Positions 8,194 through 17,179 are shown, numbered from the stretch's first letter. The stretch: 64,000 nt of DNA from Paenibacillus sp. FSL H3-0469 (GCF_038051945.1 NZ_CP150302.1:5146001-5210000); one strand, 5' to 3'. Numbers and translations: made by a program. Notes: generated by a model not told the origin, from the sequence alone.

Positions 8194-8760
8194 CTATGCT
8201 TTCAGCAAATCGTGATCGACATAACGTGCGCCGTTCAGCTCACTGATAATGTTGACGGCAACCTTGGCGCCGTCCCCGGCAGTGATAATGGCGTGTACGC
8301 TCATTCCGGCAACGGTTCCGGCGGCCCAGATCCCGTCGATATTGGTTTTGCCTTCCGGAGTGGCGGCAATCACCGTCTTGATTCTTGGCTCCGTACCCTC
8401 CTTGGTGGTTACCCCGGCTGCGGCAGCCAGATCCGTCAGTACACCTGTCGCCAGCACGACATGCTTAGCCTCATAAGTAGCTCCGCTCTCTGTGCCGATG
8501 ACGAAGCCCTCACCGCTGGCTTCAAGCGATGTCGCCTGTCCGGCGACCAGCTCGGCCCCGAACTTCACGGCCTGTTTATGTCCGGTCTCTACCAGCTCAG
8601 GTCCGCCGATCTCACTAATTCCGTAATAATTCTCATACCAGCCTCTGCGGGTCATACCTTTGTCATTGTCAATCAGCAGTGTTTTTTTGCCGGCCTTGGC
8701 AGCGAACAGGGCGGCGCTTGCACCGGCAGGACCGGCACCGATAATGGCGATTTCATACAT
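8194..8760 (-). CDS. Compact thioredoxin-reductase-like FAD protein
   Basis: This 188-residue protein begins with the FAD/Rossmann motif IIGAGPAG (residues 5-12). It contains VVLATG near residue 105 and a C-terminal GIWAAGTVAG that replaces the family's GIFAAGD FAD-pyrophosphate motif. It lacks the inserted NADPH-binding domain and the redox CxxC of normal thioredoxin reductases (about 310 residues), so it should not be called TrxB. The start is set by AGGAGG 8 bases upstream. A longer in-frame reading up to 8952 runs through the 63-bp tandem repeats and is rejected. An electron donor is not apparent. Confidence 0.75.
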   Translation of the reverse strand: MYEIAIIGAGPAGASAALFAAKAGKKTLLIDNDKGMTRRGWYENYYGISEIGGPELVETGHKQAVKFGAELVAGQATSLEASGEGFVIGTESGATYEAKHVVLATGVLTDLAAAAGVTTKEGTEPRIKTVIAATPEGKTNIDGIWAAGTVAGMSVHAIITAGDGAKVAVNIISELNGARYVDHDLLKA

Positions 8761-8776
8761 GAGATAACCTCCTAAA

Positions 8777-8945
8777 AGTTTTGATAGCATACTCTTCATT
8801 GAATCACATCGCAAAACTTGCTTCGGAAGCATATGCCTAAGTTTTGATAGCATACTCTTCATTGAATCACATCGCAAAACTTGCTTCGGAAGCATATGCC
8901 TAAGTTTTGATAGCATAAGCCTCATTGAATCACATCGCAAGACTC
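8777..8945 (-). repeat. Tandem 63-bp repeat (2.7 copies) carrying a promoter-like unit
   Basis: Two copies (8777-8839 and 8840-8902) are identical and a third, partial copy (8903-8945) has a few changes. Read on the minus strand, each copy carries TTGCGA, a 17-base spacer and TATGCT or a close match (first copy at 8809-8814 and 8786-8791). Each complete copy also contains GCTTCCGAAGC and GCATATGC dyads. The copy nearest the gene would start transcription about 25 bases before the flavoprotein ATG. Confidence 0.85.
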
Positions 8946-8990
8946 GCTTCATTCCTGCTTACTATTATATCGCTATTTACAGCTCATTGG

Positions 8991-10460
8991 CTAATCACGC
9001 AGGCAGGGAAGAAAGACCTTAAAGGCAGCCCCCTCACCCGGGGTGCTGGATACAGTAACGTCCCCCTGATGCGCTTCGGCAATGGACCTCGTAATCGATA
9101 ATCCAAGCCCGGAGCCGCCGTATTTGCGTGTGCGGGAGGAATCGCTGCGGTAGAAGCGGTCGAAGACATGCGGGAGATGCTCCGCAGAGATGCCGGAGCC
9201 GTTATCCTTCACGGTCAGCTCTGCCCGTTCTCCCTCAGCGTGCAGCGATATATGGATGATGCCCTTGAGCGCATCGGTATGCTGAACCGCATTGTGGAAT
9301 AGATTAAGAAGGACCTGTCTGATCTGGTCAGGATCAACCAGGCAACGGATGCCGCAGGCCAGGTCGAAGACGACCTGCCGCTCTCCGGCCAGCACCCGGA
9401 GTTGCGCCTGCATGTCGTCGATCAGCTCGCCCAGCAGTACCTGCTTGACCCGCAGCCGGGGCGCGCCGTCCATCCGGGCGAGCAGAAGCAGGTCCTCCAC
9501 CAGCTTGTTGATGCGTTTGGCTTCACCGTGCATGCTGTTCAGCGCGCTGTAGAGCTGTTCCCGGTTATCGGCAGCTCCGCGCAGAAGTACCTCCAGGAAG
9601 CCGTAGATGGATGTCAGCGGCGTCCGCAGCTCATGGGAAGCATCTGCAGCGAACCGGCGCATCTGCTCTTTCGCCTCCCGCTCATTCTTGAACGAAATCT
9701 CCAGCCGCTCCAGCATGCCGTTGAAGGACTGGGCGAGCTGGTCGATCTCAAGCTGGCCCTGCTCCTCAGGGAACCGCACATTCAGGTTGCCGGCATCAAT
9801 AATCTGGGCTGAACGCCCCATGTTGGATAAGGGGACCAGCGTTTTGCGCAGGGCAGGCAAATACAGCAGCAGCCCGGCCAGCAGAGCCGTTACCGACAAT
9901 GCGCCGAAGATAAGCAGCTGCTGCAGGATGACATCCTTCAGCGGTCCGGTCTCCACCGTCATCTGCAGGAGCATCCGGGCAGCACCGGGCCTGCCGAGAT
10001 TCATGAAGACCGCCAGATGCCGGCTGCCATCCCCGGCGGTAATCAGCTGGTAACTCCCGCCCCTCTTGTCCTGGGGGAGCTTCAACAGCTGGTCATAGGC
10101 CTCATTACTCATTCTCGGTGCAGGCGAAGCAGACAGGGTCTCCTCCTTCAAATCCATAAAGCTGCCGTCCTGATTATAGATAGCGAGGGTAGTATGGGCG
10201 TCGAGCAGCAGGGGGCGCCGGTCTCCCCCGGGCCGTCTGTTACCTGCATTATTGAAGATTTCAAATGGCACAGAGCGTATCTGGGTCTCCATCGCCTCTG
10301 CCCGGTTGCTGTATATGAAATTCCGCATGAGTACATACTGGAGTGTGCCAATCAGTATAAGCAATCCTGAGAGAATGAGCAGCGAGGCGGCGAGCAGCTG
10401 CTTGCGCAGGGAAGGCGGAGCATGGAATCTGCCCGTGAATCTATGGGTCCGGGCAGTCAT
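8991..10460 (-). CDS. Sensor histidine kinase
   Basis: This 489-residue kinase has one transmembrane segment at about 20-45, an extracytoplasmic region of about 130 residues, a second segment at about 181-203, then HAMP. The HisKA domain has phospho-acceptor His276 (ASHELRTPLTS); the catalytic domain shows an N box LLNLFHNAVQH and G boxes DNGSGIS and GGSGLGLS. It overlaps the response-regulator gene by 4 bp, so the two are translationally coupled. The shared TTCA-repeat motif suggests the pair controls the ykcBC-like operon and itself. The signal is unknown. Confidence 0.92.
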   Translation of the reverse strand: MTARTHRFTGRFHAPPSLRKQLLAASLLILSGLLILIGTLQYVLMRNFIYSNRAEAMETQIRSVPFEIFNNAGNRRPGGDRRPLLLDAHTTLAIYNQDGSFMDLKEETLSASPAPRMSNEAYDQLLKLPQDKRGGSYQLITAGDGSRHLAVFMNLGRPGAARMLLQMTVETGPLKDVILQQLLIFGALSVTALLAGLLLYLPALRKTLVPLSNMGRSAQIIDAGNLNVRFPEEQGQLEIDQLAQSFNGMLERLEISFKNEREAKEQMRRFAADASHELRTPLTSIYGFLEVLLRGAADNREQLYSALNSMHGEAKRINKLVEDLLLLARMDGAPRLRVKQVLLGELIDDMQAQLRVLAGERQVVFDLACGIRCLVDPDQIRQVLLNLFHNAVQHTDALKGIIHISLHAEGERAELTVKDNGSGISAEHLPHVFDRFYRSDSSRTRKYGGSGLGLSITRSIAEAHQGDVTVSSTPGEGAAFKVFLPCLRD

Positions 10461-11143
10461 ACCAGATCCACCCGGTACCCGGCCCCGCGCAGGGTGCGGA
10501 TGATCCGGTGCTCCTTGTCGCCGAGCTTCTCCCGGAGGGAGCGGATATAGACCTCCACGATATTCTCCTCCCCGCCGAAGTCATAGCCCCACACCTTGTC
10601 GAGAATCATCGGCTTGCTCAGGACCAGCCCGTGGTTAATTACCAGATACTGCAGCAGCTCATATTCAGTCGGAGACAGCTCCAGCACCTCATCCTTATGG
10701 CGGATCTCCTTGCGGCGGCCGTCAATCCGGAAGGGGCCGCACCGGACCTCGCCGAGCAGGCCGGGGAACTGGTTGCGCAGCCGGGCCTGAATCCGGGCCA
10801 GCAGCTCCTCGAAGCTGAACGGCTTCACCATGTAATCATCTGCGCCCAGAGACAGGCCCGTCACGCGGTCGTCCACCTCATCCTTGGCGGTCAGCATGAT
10901 GATCGCCACCTCCGCTTCCTCGGAACGGAGGCACCGGCAGACCTCGAATCCGTCCATGCCGGGCATCATTACATCAAGGATAACAACATGCGGCTTGAAG
11001 TCGGCTGCCGCTGCCAGGGCTTCAGCGCCATCTGCGGCGGTCTGTACCTCAAAGCCTTCGTTCATTAGGCCCAGCTCCAGAAACTGAAGGATATGAGGCT
11101 CATCATCCACCAAGAGTAGCCGGACACCTTGTGGCGCTTTCAT
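10457..11143 (-). CDS. OmpR/PhoB-family response regulator
   Basis: This 228-residue regulator has a receiver domain with acidic pocket Asp13-Asp14, phospho-acceptor Asp57 (ILDVMMPGMDG) and Lys in MVKPFSF. A C-terminal winged helix contains ELSPTEYELLQYL and a recognition helix region VEVYIRSLREKLG. ATG at 11143 is chosen because GGAGG lies 8 bases upstream; in-frame ATGs at 11149 and 11158 overlap that site. It likely binds the direct TTCA repeats at 11209-11223 (autoregulation) and 4553-4578. Confidence 0.92.
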   Translation of the reverse strand: MKAPQGVRLLLVDDEPHILQFLELGLMNEGFEVQTAADGAEALAAAADFKPHVVILDVMMPGMDGFEVCRCLRSEEAEVAIIMLTAKDEVDDRVTGLSLGADDYMVKPFSFEELLARIQARLRNQFPGLLGEVRCGPFRIDGRRKEIRHKDEVLELSPTEYELLQYLVINHGLVLSKPMILDKVWGYDFGGEENIVEVYIRSLREKLGDKEHRIIRTLRGAGYRVDLV

Positions 11144-11208
11144 TAGCATTTCCTCCATTTTAAGTAAGTATAGTTAGTGTAGTATGTCCATAGTATGAAT
11201 TCCCCGGT

Positions 11209-11223
11209 TGAACGTTTGCTGAA
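11209..11223 (-). promoter_or_regulatory. TTCA direct repeat upstream of the two-component operon
   Basis: On the minus strand this reads TTCAGCAAACGTTCA, with half-sites 11 bp apart. It differs at one base from the motif upstream of ykcB. It ends 66 bases before the regulator start, the same distance as the upstream-most unit geometry seen at ykcB (66-91 bases). Confidence 0.5.
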
Positions 11224-11632
11224 AATAGGCCTTTGGAGCCACGGATTCGATTCATTCCGGCCGATTGCGGTTAATCATAATGGTTATCTTATTATAGAAA
11301 TATATTAACGCCATTCATCTGAAAAATAGTTATAAATTTAAAGTTTAAGGCAGGCAATAAAGGGTTTTGACGGCGGATCTAGAACACTTTAGAATATAAG
11401 GATACAAGCTGGTTTTTGCGCTTTATCACTCTGCTTAACCGGTAACCGGTCCTGTTCAGCTGTTTTCCTCCCCGTATAATTCGTATTCATCCTGTCACTG
11501 CATTTCTTTTGGGCTACATCTTTTCATAACACTTCTTTTTAGGGTATCTATTTAGGTCTACACTTCACAGCATAACTCATTCAACCTAATTTATTACATG
11601 TTACATTACCCATAAGTCAAGGAGGCTCTTCC
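11224..11632 (+). promoter_or_regulatory. glgC upstream region with sigma-A promoter
   Basis: This AT-rich 400-base stretch has no gene. TTGACG (11367-11372), a 17-base spacer and TAGAAT (11390-11395) make a good sigma-A promoter. It gives a leader of about 230 bases containing an AACCGGTAACCGGT tandem at about 11439-11452 and a pyrimidine-rich stretch. No riboswitch fold was recognised. Confidence 0.6.
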
Positions 11633-12796
11633 ATGAAGAAAAAAGAGATGGTAGCCATGCTATTGGCGGGAGGCCAAGGGAAAAGATTGAAAAGTTTGAC
11701 CAAATCGATTGCCAAACCGGCTGTATATTTCGGAGGAACCTACCGCATCATCGATTTCCCTCTAAGTAACTGCTCGAATTCAGGCATCGATACCGTGGGT
11801 GTGCTGACACAATATGAACCGCTGGTGCTGCATTCGTATATCGGGGTCGGCAGCGACTGGGACCTGAACCGCAAGGATGGCGGCGTATTCGTCTTGCCTC
11901 CGCATGAACGGGAGAACGGAAGCAGCTGGTACCGGGGAACGGCAGATGCGATCTACCGCAATCTCAAGTTCGTGGATCAGTTCGATCCGGAGCATGTGTT
12001 AATCCTGTCGGGAGACCATATTTACAAGATGGATTATCATGCCATGCTGCAATATCACAAATCCAAGAACGCTGACTGCACCATCTCGGTCATTGACGTA
12101 CCGCTGGAGGAAGCGAGCCGCTTCGGCATATTGAATACAGAAGATGATCTCAAAATTTACGAGTTTGATGAGAAGCCGGCCCAGCCTAAGAGCACGCTTG
12201 CCTCTATGGGTGTATATATTTTCAAATGGGATGTTCTGCGCAAACATCTGCTTGAGGACGGAGAGAACACCGACTCGTCGCATGACTTCGGCAAAGATAT
12301 TATACCGATGATGCTGGGTGAAGGCCAATCCCTGTATGCTTATCCATTTGAAGGCTACTGGAGAGATGTGGGTACGGTAGATAGCCTGTGGGAAGCGAAT
12401 ATGGATCTTCTGAGCGATACACCTCCCCTGAACCTGAATGATACCGGCTGGAGAATTTTCACCCGCAATCCGAATCAGCCTGCACAATATGTGGCACCGG
12501 GAGCCAAGGTATCGAGCTGCATTATTAATGAGGGCTGCATTGTGCATGGCGAGGTGAAGCATTCGGTACTCTTCTACGGGGTAGAAGTTGGCGAAGGCAG
12601 TGTAATTACCGATTCTGTCATTATGCCCAAGGTGAAGATCGGCAAGAACGTGAGAATTCACAAAGCGATCATTAGTCAGAACACGGTCATTGAGGATAAT
12701 ATGGAAATCGGCGTCGACCGGGAGAATGAGGATGAAATTCTACTGATCGACAGACGAAGCAAGAAGCTCAAATCTGTAGCAGCCAAAACCATATAA
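11633..12796 (+). CDS. glgC: Glucose-1-phosphate adenylyltransferase, catalytic subunit
   Basis: This 387-residue enzyme makes ADP-glucose from ATP and glucose-1-phosphate, the committed step of glycogen synthesis. It shows the nucleotide-binding LAGGQGKRL (residues 11-19), KPAVYFGG, DFPLSNC, WYRGTADA and LSGDHIYKMDY motifs, then a C-terminal left-handed beta-helix with hexapeptide-like repeats (about 290-370). AGGAGG is 7 bases before ATG. glgD follows after 24 bp; in Bacillus the two subunits form a heterotetramer. Confidence 0.97.
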   Translation: MKKKEMVAMLLAGGQGKRLKSLTKSIAKPAVYFGGTYRIIDFPLSNCSNSGIDTVGVLTQYEPLVLHSYIGVGSDWDLNRKDGGVFVLPPHERENGSSWYRGTADAIYRNLKFVDQFDPEHVLILSGDHIYKMDYHAMLQYHKSKNADCTISVIDVPLEEASRFGILNTEDDLKIYEFDEKPAQPKSTLASMGVYIFKWDVLRKHLLEDGENTDSSHDFGKDIIPMMLGEGQSLYAYPFEGYWRDVGTVDSLWEANMDLLSDTPPLNLNDTGWRIFTRNPNQPAQYVAPGAKVSSCIINEGCIVHGEVKHSVLFYGVEVGEGSVITDSVIMPKVKIGKNVRIHKAIISQNTVIEDNMEIGVDRENEDEILLIDRRSKKLKSVAAKTI

Positions 12797-12820
12797 CCAC
12801 AAGAGGACGGGGGATTAACG

Positions 12821-13924
12821 ATGAAAGAGCTTATGGGCGTAATTAATCTTGATCATGAACTGGATAATCTCAATGAATTGACCTATTTCCGCTGCGGAGC
12901 AGCGGTCCCCTTCGCCAGCCGTTACCGGCTGATCGACTTCGTCTTGTCGAACATGATGCGTGCGGAGCTGGAGAGCGTAGGGCTGTTCGTCCGCCGCAAA
13001 TACCGCTCACTGATGGATCATCTGGGCGACGGCAAATCGTGGGATATGAACCGCAAGCATGGCGGACTGTTCATCCTGCCGCCGGACTGGAATGACCCTA
13101 CGGACACTTCCATCGGCGATCTCCAGCATTATCATAACAATCTCGATTTCTTCAAAAGGGCTGCGGCCAAATATATCGTCTTCTCCGGCAGCCAGCATAT
13201 CAACACGGTGGATCTGCAGGACCTCTATCAGTATCACCTGGAACAGGGTGCAGACGTAACGATGGTCTACAAGCAGATCGATGAGCTTCTGCCCGAGCAT
13301 GACCCCTGCCTGCGGGTCGAGCTTAATGACGACAACCTCGTTACGAATATTCACCATGAGAAGCATCATCCGAATGTGTATCTGGACATCTTTATTATGG
13401 AGAAGAAGCTGTTCCTGGAGCAGGTGGAGCATTGTATCGCCCATGGCGAGAGCTATTTCTTCCGCGATGCGATTCAGAAGAACCGCCACAAATTCAAAAT
13501 TTCCGGCTATGAATATAAGGGTTATCATGCCGTTATCAATTCCCTGGAGAGCTACTATAAGAACAGCCTGGAGCTGCTGAAGCAGGAGAATTACTTCGGC
13601 CTGTTCAAAGAGAATCCGGTACAGACCAAGATTAAATACGAAGCGCCTACCCGTTATCTGGATAGCGCGTCGGTCAGCAACTCGCTGGTGGCCAACGGCT
13701 GTGTAATCGCCGGGTCGGTGGAGAACAGCGTTATTTTCCGGGGCGTACAGATTCGTAAGGGTGCGAGAATTATTAATTCTGTGATTATGCAGAAATGCGT
13801 CATTGAAGAGAATGCCGTGATTGAGAATGTTATTATGGACAAAGATGTGCATCTCAGCAAAGACCGGATACTCGTTGGAGACAGCAGGCGTCCATTTGTC
13901 ATAGCCAAGAGCAGCAAGATATAA
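12821..13924 (+). CDS. glgD: Glucose-1-phosphate adenylyltransferase regulatory subunit
   Basis: This 367-residue homologue of GlgC keeps the fold but has lost the GGxGxRL nucleotide loop: the N-terminus reads GVINLDHELDNLNELTYFRC. RYRLIDFVLSN and the C-terminal beta-helix (SVENSVIFRGVQI, IINSVIMQKCVI) are retained. It is the non-catalytic or weakly catalytic partner that modulates GlgC. A candidate hairpin and then glgP follow. Confidence 0.95.
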   Translation: MKELMGVINLDHELDNLNELTYFRCGAAVPFASRYRLIDFVLSNMMRAELESVGLFVRRKYRSLMDHLGDGKSWDMNRKHGGLFILPPDWNDPTDTSIGDLQHYHNNLDFFKRAAAKYIVFSGSQHINTVDLQDLYQYHLEQGADVTMVYKQIDELLPEHDPCLRVELNDDNLVTNIHHEKHHPNVYLDIFIMEKKLFLEQVEHCIAHGESYFFRDAIQKNRHKFKISGYEYKGYHAVINSLESYYKNSLELLKQENYFGLFKENPVQTKIKYEAPTRYLDSASVSNSLVANGCVIAGSVENSVIFRGVQIRKGARIINSVIMQKCVIEENAVIENVIMDKDVHLSKDRILVGDSRRPFVIAKSSKI

Positions 13925-13927
13925 TAT

Positions 13928-13973
13928 CTGGATCAGGGGAAATGTGCCGCTAGGGGCATTTCTTCTGATCCAG
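13928..13973 (+). other. Hairpin between glgD and glgP
   Basis: CTGGATCAG (13928-13936) pairs with CTGATCCAG (13965-13973), with an inner GAAATG/CATTTC match. No T run follows, so it may be a processing or stability element rather than a full terminator; glgP could still be co-transcribed. Confidence 0.5.
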
Positions 13974-14031
13974 TGTTGTAATAGGCACTATTATCAACAA
14001 ATACATGCATTCTGTAAGGAGGAACCTGCTG

Positions 14032-16464
14032 TTGTTCAACGATAAAGAGACTTTCAAACAAGTGTTCCGCGAGAAACTCATCGGGAAATTAGGCAAGCCG
14101 CTTGAAGAAGCTTCGAACGCCGACATTTATAATATTCTCGGCAACATGATCCGCGAGAATGCCGGTAAGGACTGGGCGGCCACCAATCAGAAGTTCAAGA
14201 TCGACAAGGATAAGCAGGTATACTATTTCTCCATGGAATTCCTGATCGGCAGGCTGCTGGGCAATAACCTGCTGAACATGGGTGTGCTGGAGGTCGTTCG
14301 CGAGGGCCTTGCGGATCTGGGATTCTGTCTGCAGGATATCGAAGAGGTCGAAGCCGATGCCGGCCTGGGCAACGGGGGGCTCGGGCGCTTGGCCGCCTGC
14401 TTCCTGGATTCGCTCGCTTCCCTGCAATATGCAGGACACGGCTGCGGCATCCGTTATAAATACGGCTTGTTCGAGCAGAAGATTGTAGACGGCTATCAGG
14501 TGGAGCTCCCGGATTACTGGCTGCAGAATGATAACGTGTGGGAAGTCCGCCGTGAAGATAAGCAGGTAGAGGTGCATTTCTGGGGACATGTGGACACCCG
14601 CTGGGAGAATGATGAGCTTGTGTTCGAGCACAAGGATTATGAGGCTGTACGGGCGGTTCCGTATGATATCCCGGTTATCGGTGCAGACCGCAGACATGTG
14701 AACACGCTGCGGAACTGGAGTGCCGAGTCCATCACCCAGCCATCGAGAGTTTTCGGTGCTCAGGGCGGTACGGATTATCACAAATTCCTGGAATACAAGC
14801 GTTCGGTGGAGTCCATCTCTGAATTCCTGTATCCCGATGATTCCCAGTACGAAGGCAAGCTGCTTCGTCTGAAGCAGCAGTACTTCATGTGCAGTGCCGG
14901 CCTGCAGAGTATTATCCGGACCTTCGCCAAGACAGGCCTGCCGATTGACAGCCTGCCTGACAAGGTAGCCCTGCATATCAATGACACTCACCCTACGCTG
15001 GTGATCCCTGAGCTGATGCGCATTCTGATGGATGTCTATAATCTGGGCTGGGATCAGGCCTGGAGCATGACTACCCGGATGGTATCGTATACTAACCATA
15101 CCATTCTGAGCGAAGCCCTGGAGAAGTGGCCGATCGGCATGGTCAGAGAGCTGCTTCCGCGCATCTTCCTGATTATTGAAGAGATTAACGCCCGCTTCTG
15201 CGGCGAGCTGATGAGCAAATATCCTGGAGACCAGGACCGGATCAATCAGATGGCGATCATCCATGACGATCAGGTACGCATGGCACATCTGGCGATTGTC
15301 GCCAGCCACAGTGTCAACGGTGTAGCGGCGCTGCATACGGAGATTCTGCAAAAGCGTGAGATGCGGCTGTTCAATGAGATGTATCCGCACCGCTTCAATA
15401 ACAAGACCAACGGCATTACGCACCGCCGCTGGCTGCAGCATGCCAATCCCGAGCTTGCCGGACTGATCAGCGAGTCGATCGGCACCCGCTGGATGCATCA
15501 GCCCCAGGAGATGATCGGACTGATCAAATACAGTGAGGATGCCTCCTTCCAGGAGCAGGTGGCCGCCATCAAACGCCGCAACAAGCTGCACCTGGCTGAA
15601 TATATCACGAAAAAGCACGGTATTGCGGTAGATCCTGACTCGATCTTCGATGTACAGGTCAAGCGCCTGCATGCCTATAAGCGTCAGCTGCTGAACGTGC
15701 TTCATATTATGCATTTGTATAATCAGATCAAGGATAATCCATCCATTAATATCGTGCCGCGGACCTTCATCTTCGGTGCCAAGGCTGCTCCAAGCTATCA
15801 TCTGGCCAAGCGGATCATTAAACTGATCAATACGGTGGCTGATGTAGTGAACAAAGACCCGGACATTAACGGGAAGATCCGTATCTTCTTCCTGGAGAAT
15901 TATTCTGTATCGCTGGCGGAGAAGATTATTCCGGCCGCTGATGTCAGCGAGCAGATCTCCACGGCGAGCAAGGAAGCCTCCGGTACCGGCAATATGAAGT
16001 TCATGATGAACGGTGCGCTGACGATTGGAACCATGGACGGGGCTAATGTGGAAATGCATGAGATGGTAGGGGACAATAATATGTTCCTGTTCGGCCTCCG
16101 TGCAGAGCAGGTACTTGATTATTACCAGTACGGCGGATACCACGCCCGTGATATTTACAATGGCGACGGCCGGGTAAAAGAAGTCTTGGATCAGCTAATC
16201 GTCCCAGGCCCCTTCAGTTCCCATGCCCAGGAGTTCGATACGCTCTTCCAGTCGCTGATTGACAACAATGACGAATTCTTCGTGCTTAAGGATTTCGCCA
16301 GCTATGTGGAGACCCATGTCAAGATTGACCTGGCTTACCGGAATCAGAAGGAGTGGCTGAAGAAGTCCATCATCAATATCGGCCATTCCGGCAAGTTCTC
16401 CAGCGACAACACGATTAGCCGCTACGCCGCCGAGATCTGGCATATCGATCCGGTCCGGCTGTAA
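14032..16464 (+). CDS. glgP: Glycogen phosphorylase
   Basis: This 810-residue GT35 enzyme releases glucose-1-phosphate from glycogen ends. It carries DAGLGNGGLGRLAACFLDS near the start, HINDTHPTLVIPELMR, KRLHAYKRQLLNVL and the pyridoxal-phosphate site EASGTGNMKFMMNGA with its Lys. TTG at 14032 is preferred: AAGGAGG lies 9 bases upstream, whereas ATG 14005 would put that site inside the gene. Neither glgA nor glgB is adjacent, unlike the B. subtilis glgBCDAP operon. Confidence 0.95.
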   Translation: MFNDKETFKQVFREKLIGKLGKPLEEASNADIYNILGNMIRENAGKDWAATNQKFKIDKDKQVYYFSMEFLIGRLLGNNLLNMGVLEVVREGLADLGFCLQDIEEVEADAGLGNGGLGRLAACFLDSLASLQYAGHGCGIRYKYGLFEQKIVDGYQVELPDYWLQNDNVWEVRREDKQVEVHFWGHVDTRWENDELVFEHKDYEAVRAVPYDIPVIGADRRHVNTLRNWSAESITQPSRVFGAQGGTDYHKFLEYKRSVESISEFLYPDDSQYEGKLLRLKQQYFMCSAGLQSIIRTFAKTGLPIDSLPDKVALHINDTHPTLVIPELMRILMDVYNLGWDQAWSMTTRMVSYTNHTILSEALEKWPIGMVRELLPRIFLIIEEINARFCGELMSKYPGDQDRINQMAIIHDDQVRMAHLAIVASHSVNGVAALHTEILQKREMRLFNEMYPHRFNNKTNGITHRRWLQHANPELAGLISESIGTRWMHQPQEMIGLIKYSEDASFQEQVAAIKRRNKLHLAEYITKKHGIAVDPDSIFDVQVKRLHAYKRQLLNVLHIMHLYNQIKDNPSINIVPRTFIFGAKAAPSYHLAKRIIKLINTVADVVNKDPDINGKIRIFFLENYSVSLAEKIIPAADVSEQISTASKEASGTGNMKFMMNGALTIGTMDGANVEMHEMVGDNNMFLFGLRAEQVLDYYQYGGYHARDIYNGDGRVKEVLDQLIVPGPFSSHAQEFDTLFQSLIDNNDEFFVLKDFASYVETHVKIDLAYRNQKEWLKKSIINIGHSGKFSSDNTISRYAAEIWHIDPVRL

Positions 16465-16528
16465 CGCCATAGGTACGGCCTGCAGCTTCATAGCCGCAGC
16501 TTCGGGCGGTGTAACCAGAGCAGCAAAA

Positions 16529-16572
16529 GCCGCCCCATCCAGGAATCATTCCTGCGGTGGGGCGGCTTTTTT
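16529..16572 (+). terminator. Strong terminator after glgP
   Basis: GCCGCCCCA (16529-16537) pairs with TGGGGCGGC (16558-16566), with inner AGGAAT/ATTCCT pairing, followed by TTTTTT (16567-16572). Confidence 0.95.
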
Positions 16573-16601
16573 GATAGATAAGAATTGATATGTTTTGGGG
16601 T

Positions 16602-16657
16602 CCCCGCAAAGTACCTGAGTCATCATCAAAGCTAAGCTCCACTTTGCGGGGTTATTT
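16602..16657. terminator. Second hairpin between glgP and msrC
   Basis: CCCCGCAAAGT (16602-16612) pairs perfectly with ACTTTGCGGGG (16641-16651) around a 28-base loop, then TTATTTT. It lies between converging genes and backs up the glgP terminator or ends msrC. Confidence 0.65.
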
Positions 16658-16699
16658 TGAGTTTCAGGGCTTATTTGCTGCTGATAATGAAGGCTATCT

Positions 16700-17179
16700 T
16701 TACAGCACCTCGGATACCATGGCTGCGAACCGTTCGAGGAAGCGGCGCTCCTCGTCGTCGAAGCGGTGCTTGAGCGGGCTGTCGATATCCAATACGCCAT
16801 AAAGGGTGTCCCCTTTGACCAGCGGAACAACTATTTCACTGTTAGAGGCAGCATCACAGGCAATATGCCCCGGGAAGGCATGGACATCGCCGACCACTAG
16901 TGTGCGGCGTTCAGCGGCTGCGGTTCCGCAGACACCGCGGCCCATCGGAATCCGGATGCAGGCCGGAAGTCCCTGGAAGGGTCCGAGCACCAGCTCTTTG
17001 CCGTCAAACAAGTAGAAACCGGTCCAGTTGGTGTCCGGCAGAGAGAGCTTTAACAGCGCCGAAGCGTTGGCCAAGTTGGCAATGGCGTTCGGTTCACCCT
17101 CCATCAGTGCCCCGAGCTGGCTGAGAACGGCCTCGAACCGTTCGCTGCGAGTGCCATCATAAGGCATGGCTTGAAACAT
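16700..17179 (-). CDS. msrC: Free methionine-(R)-sulfoxide reductase (GAF domain)
   Basis: This 159-residue single GAF-domain protein repairs free, not protein-bound, methionine-R-sulfoxide. The three family cysteines are present: Cys74 (PACIRIP), Cys84 (GRGVCGTA) and Cys108 (GHIACDAASNSEIV). NWTGFYLF and LYGVLDIDSP are typical. The B. subtilis counterpart is YtsP, and E. coli MsrC (YebR) is homologous. The start has GGAAGGTGA upstream. It is monocistronic between a convergent glgP and a divergent small gene. Confidence 0.93.
   Translation of the reverse strand: MFQAMPYDGTRSERFEAVLSQLGALMEGEPNAIANLANASALLKLSLPDTNWTGFYLFDGKELVLGPFQGLPACIRIPMGRGVCGTAAAERRTLVVGDVHAFPGHIACDAASNSEIVVPLVKGDTLYGVLDIDSPLKHRFDDEERRFLERFAAMVSEVL

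Noticed and set aside
8761..8952. N-terminal extension of the flavoprotein
   Set aside because: It consists of translated 63-bp repeats; AGGAGG sits just before the internal ATG where the FAD motif begins.
13928..13973. Full intrinsic terminator between glgD and glgP
   Set aside because: The stem is good but no T run follows, so it is listed only as a hairpin.
14089..16143. Long antisense open frame (684 codons) opposite glgP
   Set aside because: The glgP protein on the other strand is unmistakable; the antisense frame has no known domain and reflects codon bias.
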